In this document: piece after piece, positions 9,417-17,695 of the stretch
Layout: every line of letters starts with the position of its first letter
Position numbering within the stretch: position 1 is the stretch's first letter
Assembly: GCA_029260765.1 (NCBI GenBank)
Contig: JAJDCP010000161.1
Coordinates: 25,766 to 89,765, forward strand
Origin: Planctomycetota bacterium
Lineage (GTDB): Bacteria > Planctomycetota > J058 > JAJDCP01
Direction of reading: 5' to 3'
DNA length: 64,000 nt
Notes under the pieces: generated by a model
Told to the model about the DNA's origin: nothing
Database searches by the model: none
Seen by the model: the letters and a program-made list of their open reading frames with translations, nothing else
Position numbers and translations under genes: made by a program

Positions 9417-10619
9417 TCACGCGCTCTGCTGTCTGCAGTTGTTGTAGACGGCCTGGATGCGCTTGCTCGTCACCTGGCGGGGCAGCATCTGCTTGGGCAT
9501 TTCGTTGCAGACCACGAGCTCGAGGGCTTCGTTCACGCGCGTCTTGACGAGCTCGAGCAGCGGCTCGATATCCTCGAGCAGCTTCAGGCTGTCAGCCTCC
9601 ACCAGAGTCAACACGCCGCCTCCGATCAAGTGCTCAGCGTAGGCCTCTTGCACCTGGCGGACATTGCGGTAGGTCTCTTCGAGGTCGTCCATTTCCTCCG
9701 CGGAGAATTCGTCCGGGCGCAGGAAGAGCAGGCGCTCTTCTTGTTCTGACAGGCCGGTCGTCGTTGGCAGCAGCAAACTATCGACCTTGCCCCCCTCAGA
9801 GAGCTCGAGAATCGTGCAACCCGCAGATTGCAGTGCCTCGAGCACGTTGAGGAAGATCTGCTCGGGCCCGACTTTGTACTTGGCGGCCAGGGCCCGGACA
9901 TTCTCTTTGGCGATGAAGACTGGCTCGGCCTCAGAGGCCACCCAGGTGTCGGCGACGCGGCTGAAGTACTCAGCCTTGTGGGACAGGATGTCGGTCGTGA
10001 TCTGGTCGACCAGCGACAGGTTGAGCTGAACGAACTTCGCGGAGATGTCCTTGAATATCTCGCTGTGCAAGGCTCGCAGCTTGCCATACTCCTGGTCGAA
10101 ATGATTCTGCAGGTGGATGGCGAGCTCCATCCACAAGCGCCAGCCGGGCTTTTTCCCCGCCGCGGTGCTTGAATGCAGAGCGCACTCTTCCCGCAGGGCC
10201 GGGTATTTGGCAAAGATGGTCTCACGAAGCTCACCCGTGTCGTCGCTGCGCGAGACCTCTTCGAGCTCTTGCAACATCGACTCGAGCTCTTTGAGCGCCG
10301 CATGCACGCTGGGCTTGCAGACCCGGGCCCGGTGGAAGTTCTTGTCGTCGACGTGCAACAGGTGGTAATGGTGCAGCCCGTCCTTGCGCACCACCTCGAT
10401 CAAGCCGAGTTCTTCAAGGGTCCGCAGGGTCTGCCGGATCTGGGTTTTTGTGCGCTCGGGAAAGATCTCCGTAAACTCGGACATCGCGTGGTAGGTCTTG
10501 GAGTTGGTGAAGTGGGCGACCTCAAGGTAGATCTTGAGCTGTAGCTCGTCGAGTTTGGGGAGCCAGAAGTCGAGCCAGTCTCCGCCAAGTTTCACATCTA
10601 CCGAGTGTGCGTCGCTCAT
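9417..10619 (-). CDS. Winged-helix domain protein, 400 aa
   Basis: The open frame reaches upstream to 10817, but the ATG at 10619 is the likely start: AAGGA lies 8 bases before it, and the upstream extension would cross the divergent lipoprotein gene and has a non-protein-like composition. Residues 15-95 form a MarR/replication-initiator-like winged helix (LDELQLKIYLEVAHF, then TKTQIRQTLRTLEELGLIEV). The remaining 300 residues are helical, with long amphipathic stretches and no catalytic motif. It is probably DNA-binding, with an oligomerisation or scaffold part. Whether it regulates a neighbour cannot be told from sequence. Confidence 0.7.
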   Translation of the reverse strand: MSDAHSVDVKLGGDWLDFWLPKLDELQLKIYLEVAHFTNSKTYHAMSEFTEIFPERTKTQIRQTLRTLEELGLIEVVRKDGLHHYHLLHVDDKNFHRARVCKPSVHAALKELESMLQELEEVSRSDDTGELRETIFAKYPALREECALHSSTAAGKKPGWRLWMELAIHLQNHFDQEYGKLRALHSEIFKDISAKFVQLNLSLVDQITTDILSHKAEYFSRVADTWVASEAEPVFIAKENVRALAAKYKVGPEQIFLNVLEALQSAGCTILELSEGGKVDSLLLPTTTGLSEQEERLLFLRPDEFSAEEMDDLEETYRNVRQVQEAYAEHLIGGGVLTLVEADSLKLLEDIEPLLELVKTRVNEALELVVCNEMPKQMLPRQVTSKRIQAVYNNCRQQSA

Positions 10620-10688
10620 GGGCTTTTCCTTTCTCCGAGGTTCTGCCATTCTACGCTTCGCCGGTAGGCTGTCAATTGGAGGTACATC

Positions 10689-11351
10689 GTGGGATCTCGG
10701 CCCTTGTGGGGTGTTCTTTCGCTCGCCGTTGCCATCGCGTCGGCGGGCTGTGGGTTGTCCCCCCGCAACACCGGGGTTCTGGCGGTGCACGTGGGGGACA
10801 CCCTGTATGCAGCCCACAATCTACGCGTAGACCTGCGAGAGCACGCCTTTCTGAGCGCAAGTCAGCCCGTGCTGCGCGACTCGCTGACGGTGCTCGTGCG
10901 GGGCTTGCCTCTGGCGGTGGTGACGGTCTTTGACGACAACGACGGCGGTTTCTTCGAGCTGCATTTGATCGGGGCCCCACGAGGACGCAACGAGGAAGGA
11001 CGCTACTATCTGCGTCTCGACCGCGTGGACGACCAGCCGGCCCGCGAGCTGCTGGCCCACTTTCTCTCGGCCGCCCCGCCGGCCGAGAGAGGACGCCCTC
11101 GCTACCTTCCTGCCCAACGCGCAGGGCGCGTCGAGCCGGGCATGAGCCGCCAGGAAGTGCTCGACGCCCTGGGACAGCCGCCGCCTCTGGATGGCGCCTG
11201 GCAGCCGGGAGATGCGGATCGCTGGCGCTACCGTCGCCTCGACGCCGCCCAGAATCCACGCTCCCTGCGCAAGGGTTTGTTGCTCGAGCTGCACTTTGAG
11301 GGAGACATCGTGTCGGGCGTGGATCCGGCGGACTATTTCGTTCGCCCGTGA
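10689..11351 (+). CDS. Putative lipoprotein with BamE/SmpA-like C-terminus
   Basis: A 220-aa exported protein. A GTG start at 10689 follows GGAGGT with 5-base spacing. The signal peptide ends in AIASAGC, a slightly atypical lipobox, so lipidation is likely. Residues 140-215 contain VEPGMSRQEVLDALGQPP, which is the recurring opening of the BamE/SmpA fold (GM-x-x-x-V-x-x-x-L-G-x-P). That fold occurs in outer-membrane assembly factors and in many unrelated lipoproteins, so it does not define function. The gene is divergent from the winged-helix gene, 69 bases away. Confidence 0.75.
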   Translation: MGSRPLWGVLSLAVAIASAGCGLSPRNTGVLAVHVGDTLYAAHNLRVDLREHAFLSASQPVLRDSLTVLVRGLPLAVVTVFDDNDGGFFELHLIGAPRGRNEEGRYYLRLDRVDDQPARELLAHFLSAAPPAERGRPRYLPAQRAGRVEPGMSRQEVLDALGQPPPLDGAWQPGDADRWRYRRLDAAQNPRSLRKGLLLELHFEGDIVSGVDPADYFVRP

Positions 11352-11519
11352 TCTCCGGGGGCCGCCGCCCTCAGCTTTCAGCGATCAGCTGTCAGTTCCA
11401 TAGCTTCAGAGCAAGGGTGCAGATAGCTGAAAAGTTGATTTCTGATAGCTTCTCTCGAGCAGGCAGTGCCTTCCAAAGACACAGTTGATGCAGGATGTCA
11501 GCAACGGTCTAGCTCACGC
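11352..11519. repeat. Intergenic stretch with decayed CAGCT-type repeats
   Basis: Between the lipoprotein gene and the end of the T6SS operon, 11371-11465 contain several variants of CAGCT/AGCTG words (TCAGCTTTCAGC, ATCAGCTGTCAG, ATAGCTGAAAAG, GATAGCTTCTC). They look like a decayed dispersed repeat and can form weak hairpins downstream of the coiled-coil gene. No U-tract terminator is visible. Confidence 0.35.
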
Positions 11520-13454
11520 TCAGCTGTTCGCGTAGGCCTCGACTTGTGTCTCGAGCGCGTCCAGGGCCGTGCCGGCTTGCTCGCGGAGTTGGGTGGAGGT
11601 CGCCTGCAGCGTCTCGGCATGGGCCGCGCTAGACTCGATGGTATCGAGCTGCTCAAGCACCTTGCCCTTGCCCTCGCTGGCCGTGTTCTGCAGGGTCTCG
11701 ATCGCTTCCCCCAGCTTGGTCTTGAAGGTCTGGATCGTATCGATCAGCTTGCTCTTGAAGCTCTCGATCTGCTCATCGAACGTCGCCTTGGCATTCTGGA
11801 TGGCGGCTTGCAGGTCGTCGAGCCGGCTGAGCAGTTGATCCCGGGCATCCGCGATCTTCGAGCTGATATTCTGACCGAAGCTGGCGATGCTGCTCTGCAG
11901 GTTCTCCGTAAAAGATGCCTGGGCCGAGCGCACGCCCTCGAGGCTGTTCTGGATCCCGGACACGGCCGAGCTCAGCTTCTCTTTGAGCTCGGCGATGAAC
12001 GTGTCGACCTTCTCGCGGATGGTCGTCTTGGCATCTTCGATCTTGGTGACGGCTCCCGCTTTGGCCTCGTCGAACTTGGTGACCGACTCCGAGATGATCT
12101 CTTCGATGCGGGTGTTGACCTCGGTCACCTTGTCGTTGACTTTGCCGACGATACCCTGAATGGTCTCGCTGGCTGTCTGCTGGAAGCTGGAGATCGTATC
12201 CATCGCGGTGCTCGAGACGCTCGCCACCGTGCTGGAGATGGTCTTCAGCAGCGTAGTGAGCTGTGTCGTGGCCGCCTCCGCGCCAGAAGTCAACGCCGAG
12301 GCGCCCGTCCCGGCGGCGGTCTCAATGCTGGAGACCGCCGTCCCCACCAGCATCTCGGGCAGACCCGTGGTCGGAATCTCTTCGAGCAGCCCCAGACCGG
12401 TTTCGAGCACGCCGTTGATGGTCGCCAGCAGCTCATCGAAGGTCTCCATCAGGCTGGCCAGCTCTGCGTGGATCTCGAGCAGGGGAGTCATCACGCTCTC
12501 TTTGAAGCTCGCGATGCTCGCCAGCAGGGTGGCCATGGTCTCGCGGAAACCGCTGATCACCGCCTCGACGGTTTCGCGGAAGCTGCTGATCGTGGTCTCT
12601 GCGCCCGCCAACAAACTGTCGAGGGTGGCCGTGACCTCAGCGACCATGGTCTCGATCTTGAGCTCGACGCTGTTGATTTCGTCTCTCATCGACTCGATCG
12701 AGGTCTTGAAGCCGTCCGTGTTGACGGTCAGACCTGTCTTGATGCCCGACAACTGTTCGGTGACGTCCGTCTTGGTCGTCTCGACTGTGGCATCAACCTC
12801 GATTTGTTTGGCGGTCAGCTCTTCTTCGAGAGGCGTCAGTTGGGTGTCGATGGTTTCCGAGATGCTCGCCAACGTCGCTTTCAGACCGGCGGTGCTCGCC
12901 TCGATCGATTCCTGCAGGCTGGTGCCCTCGGTCTCGACCTTCTCTTCGAGGGGCGTCAGCGTCGTGTCCAGGTCGGTCTCGAGGCTCTCGGCGCGGGCGA
13001 GCCACTGTTCGAGGCTGGGTCCAAAAGCCTCGTTGACGGCGGTCACCTGTTCGCGCACTGCCGCCGGCTTGTCGGCCAGGGCCTGCTCGGCGCTGGCGAC
13101 GCTGGCGGAGAGCTCCGTCTCGAGTTGGTCGATCTGCCCGAGCAGCTGCTGGCCTTCGGCGATCTCGGCCGAGTTGTCTTGTGTGGTGTCCGCCTCGAGC
13201 CGTGCGAGCTTGGCCTCTACCAGAGCGCGCATGGTGGCGCAGCGCCCGGCGACCTCCGCATCGATGGCCTGCAGCTCGGTGACGACCGTCTGGACGGCCG
13301 TCTCCACACTGGTCACCACGGCCTCGGCCCGAGCTGAGATCTCCGGCTGGATGGTCCCGAGCTCGGTGCGCAGCGCGCTCAGCTTGCCTACCAACTCGGT
13401 GCGCACCGAGACGATCTCGAGCTTGACCTCTTCGATGCTGGCGCTGACCTGCAC
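11520..13454 (-). CDS. Long helical/coiled-coil protein at end of T6SS operon
   Basis: A 644-aa protein of Ala, Glu, Thr, Ser, Leu and Ile with almost no Cys, Trp, Pro or aromatic clusters. Nearly the whole length has heptad or 11-residue amphipathic periodicity, as in apolipoprotein-like or methyl-accepting-chemoreceptor-like helices. A more hydrophobic Gly/Ala/Thr-rich patch lies at about residues 345-410 (LLEEIPTTGLPEMLVGTAVS and beyond). No signal peptide. A GTG start at 13454 is supported by AGAGGA 6 bases ahead. It is the last gene of the minus-strand T6SS run, 196 bases after tssJ. It is not a core Tss component. Possible roles are an accessory scaffold, a cargo or pore-forming effector, or an adaptor; none is shown by the sequence. 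Confidence 0.75.
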   Translation of the reverse strand: MQVSASIEEVKLEIVSVRTELVGKLSALRTELGTIQPEISARAEAVVTSVETAVQTVVTELQAIDAEVAGRCATMRALVEAKLARLEADTTQDNSAEIAEGQQLLGQIDQLETELSASVASAEQALADKPAAVREQVTAVNEAFGPSLEQWLARAESLETDLDTTLTPLEEKVETEGTSLQESIEASTAGLKATLASISETIDTQLTPLEEELTAKQIEVDATVETTKTDVTEQLSGIKTGLTVNTDGFKTSIESMRDEINSVELKIETMVAEVTATLDSLLAGAETTISSFRETVEAVISGFRETMATLLASIASFKESVMTPLLEIHAELASLMETFDELLATINGVLETGLGLLEEIPTTGLPEMLVGTAVSSIETAAGTGASALTSGAEAATTQLTTLLKTISSTVASVSSTAMDTISSFQQTASETIQGIVGKVNDKVTEVNTRIEEIISESVTKFDEAKAGAVTKIEDAKTTIREKVDTFIAELKEKLSSAVSGIQNSLEGVRSAQASFTENLQSSIASFGQNISSKIADARDQLLSRLDDLQAAIQNAKATFDEQIESFKSKLIDTIQTFKTKLGEAIETLQNTASEGKGKVLEQLDTIESSAAHAETLQATSTQLREQAGTALDALETQVEAYANS

Positions 13455-13650
13455 GGCGTTTCCTCTAGCCCGAATCCGTCATCAGTTTCTGCTGCGGCCC
13501 CGCCTGACCGGCGAATTCGACCTCTCGCTGCTCGAAGATACACGCGTAGCGTCTGCGTTGCTCAAGCCCGAATTCTCTCGGCCATCCGGACCCTCGCTAC
13601 GAACCTGGTGACGAATCCAGGCTCGAGCTGTCAGAAACGGGTGGCTGTCA

Positions 13651-14061
13651 TCAGTCCTGATAGCTGATCTGGTTCTTGCTCAGCTCGAAGCTCACGCCAT
13701 CGGGGTAGGGTTGTTTGAGCAGGGTCTTCCAGCGGTCTCCCGGCTCGGTGAACATGAAATAGATGGCGATCCGCGGGTCGGTGGGAATCTCCATCTCGGT
13801 CTCCCAGGACTCTCCAGGGATGAGCGCTTCTTTGAGCACCAAGGTCGGATCCTGCGGCGTCTTGAACACGCTGCTGGCCACTTCTTCGTAGGTCTCGGTC
13901 AGAAACGCGGTCTCATCGACCCGACGGACCACGACATAGACCGGACGGCCCTGGTTGGTGTCGGTCTCACTGTCGACCTCGATGTAGAAGGTCGTGGTCT
14001 CACAGCCCGCAAGCAGCAGGAGCAGGCCAAGCAAGGCTGTCAGTTTCGCGAGAGGCTTCAT
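13651..14061 (-). CDS. tssJ: T6SS outer-membrane lipoprotein TssJ
   Basis: A 136-aa lipoprotein with a hydrophobic signal peptide and a perfect lipobox, LLAGC. The mature part is a small beta-rich domain with NQGRPVYVVVRRVD near its start. TssJ homologues have the same layout: a polar-residue loop, then a strand entering 'PV-x-V-x-x-x-x-L'. TssJ anchors the T6SS membrane complex in the outer membrane and contacts the periplasmic C-terminus of TssM. Its ATG overlaps the tssM stop by 4 bases (ATGA), so the two are translationally coupled, as is usual for tssJ-L-M genes. Confidence 0.88.
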   Translation of the reverse strand: MKPLAKLTALLGLLLLLAGCETTTFYIEVDSETDTNQGRPVYVVVRRVDETAFLTETYEEVASSVFKTPQDPTLVLKEALIPGESWETEMEIPTDPRIAIYFMFTEPGDRWKTLLKQPYPDGVSFELSKNQISYQD

Positions 14062-17000
14062 GGAGTATCCACCTGAAAGATGCGCCAGGGATCTTCTTTG
14101 AGCTCGAATTCGATGTCGCTGCCGGTCTCACGCTCAGACACGGCACGGATGTAAAAGCCCCAGGCGTTGCTGCTGCCCTTGCGCCTGCCCTGATCGAGCA
14201 GCCGGAAGAAGCTCCACATCGTCTCGGGCACGGGAATATTCCGGGTGAAATTCTCGCCTTCGTCGGGGTCGCGTAGCTGGATACCGACGCTGCTGGGCAG
14301 CGAGTTCCACCATTCGACCGAGAGGGTCTGCCACTCCGGAGTCTGGTTGAATCCAAACACCTTGTTGTCGCCTGAAGTCAGGAATGAAAGCACCACCGCC
14401 GCTTTGCCGTCGGCCGCGGGAGGCGCGGGCAGCAGCCGCGGTTTGACCTCGATGGCCAGGGGCCGGGGTGCAAAGTCATCGTCCCAGAGAATCGCGCTCA
14501 GTTTCTTCAACTGGCTGCTGATGCTCAACATGTTGTCGGGCAGCCGCACGCGCGTCGAGCCGACGAATCGGGTGCGGTAGGCCCCGTCCTTGAACAGGGT
14601 GACCGGCTTGAGGTAGCTGTCGAAGTCCTGCCAGAAGCTGCCGCCCTGGGGCAAGAGCACCGACTCGAGGTCTTCGTAGCTCACCAGCACGTCTGCGCTG
14701 GGTTTGAAGGGATAGCGTCCCAGCAGGGGAGCCAGCTGCGGAACAATACGCATCTCCCAGAGCCAGGCGACCTTGTCCTCGATCTCGCCGCGGCCCAGTA
14801 TGGAGAGCTGCTCGATCGGAGACAGGAACGGCCGCTGCCAGCCCTCGGTGATGCCGACGCTCTTCAGCCAGGCTTTGCAGATCTTCAACATCGAGGCGTC
14901 ATTGGCCGTCAGGATGTCATAGGCCAGCCGGCCTTCGGGGTCCATGGTCGCGTACAGGTCTTCCGCCTGATCGATGGGCACAGAGTTCGGCTGGGGCCCG
15001 ATCCCGTCGTCGATCTCTTCGAGTTGGTTGACGATGCGCTGCAGGATGTCCTGGTATTTGAGCAGCTCGGCGGCCGAGGCTTCTTCTTCGAGCAACTTGC
15101 CGATGAACTGGAACTCGGCCAGCGCCCGTCCGAGCGTATGGAAGTACCCCGAGGGCGGATACTCCAGCGCGCAGTTGTCGCGGATGGTCTCGAGGAACTC
15201 GCGCAGCGGATGGTCGACCAGCAGCAGCTCGCGCATGGCAATCAGCAGCGCACCGACGGAATTCGCTTCGACGCCGAAGGCCTGATAGAAGTTCAGCATC
15301 TGCCTGCGGTAACTATCGGCGTAGCTGTCCATCGCCGAGTTGACGAACTTCTGCAAGGTCTGACGCTCATCCTCGCCGATCGGCAGCGTGACGCTCAGCG
15401 AGTCGAACTCGGCAATACAGGGCTTGATCTCGTTGTCGAAGGCCTGGCGTGTGTACCAGCCTTCGACCCGGGCCTTGCCGGTGAACAGATAGCTGCCGTC
15501 GTTGTAGCGGTTCAGCACGATGTCTGGGTAGACGTTGCGTTCGCGGAAGAACATCGCGTGTTTGGCCCGCTTCTTCTCGTCGATGTAGCTCTGGATGAAC
15601 TTCTTGACCCGGCTGCGCCAGATCAGGTTCTTCCAGACTCTGACGTCGAAGCTGAAGTCGGTGTCCGCCAGAGTCAGGTAGTAGACCTGCTGCGCAACTC
15701 TTTCTTCCCCCATCATCACCTTCAGAGCGGTCACGAATCGTTGGAAGGTGAGCGTTTTGACCTCTTCGGTACGCAGCTCCTGCTCGCGGACGATCAACAA
15801 CATGGCCTCGAGTTTCTTCTGGTTCTGGTTGATCCAGTCGGGGATCTTGAGCCGTTCCAGCAGGGCGCCGAAGATCCGACGCAGGTTGACGTCGGTCTCT
15901 TCTTCAAGCAGCGCATAGATGTTCTCGATCTGCGAGAACTGCTTCAAGTCGTCGATGGCCGCCAGCATGGGCAGAGTCAGCTCGCGCAATTCCTGCAGCC
16001 GCGAATCGGTGATGCTCGCCTGCCCCAGCGTGCGGGTCAGCTCAGAGAAGAAGACCAACCAGGGCAGCTCAGTGCTCTGGTAGCCCTTTACAAAGCTTGC
16101 GGGCAGCTCGCCGAGCGCGACTTCCCCGTCATAGGTCTTGTCGCTGTAGACGACATAGTCGCGGATCACAGGCGTCGAGACCTCGATGGCCTCGGACCAG
16201 GCGTCGACGTCGGCCAGCACCAAGGGGCCCAGCTTGTTGTCTTTCGAGGCGTAGATCAGCGCCAGGCAGAAGAGGGTCTTCTCCTGCGGCCGGTCTGAGC
16301 GCACGCAGCGTTGCAGTGCGGGCAGCAGGTGTTGGTTGCGCAACTTCTCGACCTTGCGCTCACGCAAGCCCGTCGAGATCTGCTGGAAGCGGTCACGCAA
16401 CGCCTGCTCTTCATGCTCGTAGAAACCGGGCAGCCAGTCCAACACCGGGCTGTCGACCTCGCGTTTCTCGAAGGCCTCGATGCGTGCCTCGGCTTTGTCG
16501 GCCTGCATCAGGTCACCGCCCTGCTCGAGCTCCGTCATCGCTTGGACGGCGCGGTTACGCAGCATGTATTCGCTGAAGAAGCCGAACAGCAGCGCCGCCA
16601 CCCCCAACACCGCGATGGCCGCAGCGATCAGCCGATGCACCATCAGCCGCCGGCGCAACTTCTTGGGCTCGGGCGGTGGCGCGGCCTCGGCCTGGAAGGG
16701 ATGGCTCACGCCGGGCTCGATGCTGGCCGAAGTCAGGAAGATCCGCTCGACCACCGGCGACTTCGAGAGCGGCTGAGGCTCACTCAGCACGGTGATGAAG
16801 CGCTTGAGGTCTTCGAACAGCTTCGGCGAGTTGTGCAGCATGCCCAACACGCGCTTGAAACCTTCGGTGTCGATATGCGTCAGCATGTTGGGCAGGTAGG
16901 GCTCGACCTCGTCGAGGTGATGCCCCTGGTCTCCCTCAATGTTGGGATCGAGGGTCAGCGGCACGCCCTGGCTCTTGAGGAACTCGGCCAGCTCGGGGAA

Positions 17001-17663
17001 ACCGTCGAAGTGGTCCATATGGGTCAGGGCGATGCTGACAGAGACTGGCTTGCCCCGCAGCTCAGAGAGCAGATTGAGCTTGCCCCTGAAGGTCTGGGCG
17101 AGCCGTTTGTCTTCGTCGGGTGAGCTCTGCGCGAGGTCACTGGCCTTGAGCGTCAGCACCACGCGCGGCTCGCGGTTGCGGAAGACCCTCTTCCAGAGTC
17201 GCCAGAGGGCAACCCGGGCGGTCTTCGAGACATCTTCGAGCAGCATGGCCGACTGCTCGACCACCAGCTCATGGCCGCCCAGGTAGATCTGTAGCAGCGG
17301 GTCGCCCGTCTCGGAGGGCAGGAACTGGCGGGCCTGGCCCTTCCACTGCGTGCAGCCGGCGATCATCTGGCTCTTGCCGCTGCTCGCGTCTCCCATCACC
17401 AGGAAGACCGGGTAGCGCTCGACGGCGGCCCGCACCTTGCTCGGGATCTGCCCTATGAAGTGCTTCCACAGGTAGACGAGCCGGCCCTTGGTCAGGGCTG
17501 GTTTGTCGCCCGCGCCTTTCTTCCGCCGCACGAGCCAGCGGATCAGCAGGAACAGAAGCACGAGGAGCAGCAGACCGCCAGCGATCATGGCAGCGAGCTG
17601 CCAATTCTCTTTGGCCCATCTGCCGACGGAACTATTGATGAACTTCTGCCACAATTGCAACAC
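14058..17663 (-). CDS. tssM: T6SS inner-membrane protein TssM (IcmF)
   Basis: A 1201-aa protein of full family length. The first membrane helix is at about residues 25-46, a cytoplasmic GTPase-like domain follows with Walker A G91-D-A-S-S-G-K97-S, and then a THMD segment in the place of the NKxD-type motif. A second membrane helix lies near 342-366, followed by a large periplasmic part of about 830 residues ending in the beta-rich domain that binds TssJ. TssM is the spine of the membrane complex through which the tube passes. The start is a GTG at 17663 after AGAGGA, 32 bases below tssH. The intact Walker A suggests nucleotide binding is kept. Confidence 0.95.
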   Translation of the reverse strand: MLQLWQKFINSSVGRWAKENWQLAAMIAGGLLLLVLLFLLIRWLVRRKKGAGDKPALTKGRLVYLWKHFIGQIPSKVRAAVERYPVFLVMGDASSGKSQMIAGCTQWKGQARQFLPSETGDPLLQIYLGGHELVVEQSAMLLEDVSKTARVALWRLWKRVFRNREPRVVLTLKASDLAQSSPDEDKRLAQTFRGKLNLLSELRGKPVSVSIALTHMDHFDGFPELAEFLKSQGVPLTLDPNIEGDQGHHLDEVEPYLPNMLTHIDTEGFKRVLGMLHNSPKLFEDLKRFITVLSEPQPLSKSPVVERIFLTSASIEPGVSHPFQAEAAPPPEPKKLRRRLMVHRLIAAAIAVLGVAALLFGFFSEYMLRNRAVQAMTELEQGGDLMQADKAEARIEAFEKREVDSPVLDWLPGFYEHEEQALRDRFQQISTGLRERKVEKLRNQHLLPALQRCVRSDRPQEKTLFCLALIYASKDNKLGPLVLADVDAWSEAIEVSTPVIRDYVVYSDKTYDGEVALGELPASFVKGYQSTELPWLVFFSELTRTLGQASITDSRLQELRELTLPMLAAIDDLKQFSQIENIYALLEEETDVNLRRIFGALLERLKIPDWINQNQKKLEAMLLIVREQELRTEEVKTLTFQRFVTALKVMMGEERVAQQVYYLTLADTDFSFDVRVWKNLIWRSRVKKFIQSYIDEKKRAKHAMFFRERNVYPDIVLNRYNDGSYLFTGKARVEGWYTRQAFDNEIKPCIAEFDSLSVTLPIGEDERQTLQKFVNSAMDSYADSYRRQMLNFYQAFGVEANSVGALLIAMRELLLVDHPLREFLETIRDNCALEYPPSGYFHTLGRALAEFQFIGKLLEEEASAAELLKYQDILQRIVNQLEEIDDGIGPQPNSVPIDQAEDLYATMDPEGRLAYDILTANDASMLKICKAWLKSVGITEGWQRPFLSPIEQLSILGRGEIEDKVAWLWEMRIVPQLAPLLGRYPFKPSADVLVSYEDLESVLLPQGGSFWQDFDSYLKPVTLFKDGAYRTRFVGSTRVRLPDNMLSISSQLKKLSAILWDDDFAPRPLAIEVKPRLLPAPPAADGKAAVVLSFLTSGDNKVFGFNQTPEWQTLSVEWWNSLPSSVGIQLRDPDEGENFTRNIPVPETMWSFFRLLDQGRRKGSSNAWGFYIRAVSERETGSDIEFELKEDPWRIFQVDTP

Positions 17664-17695
17664 GGTACGTGTCCTCTATCTGGGGCCTGTCGGGC

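Noticed and set aside
11466..13337. 623-codon plus-strand open frame opposite the coiled-coil gene
   Set aside because: Its repeating Gly/Leu/Arg composition mirrors the helical repeat on the other strand. The minus-strand gene has a good ribosome site and operon context.
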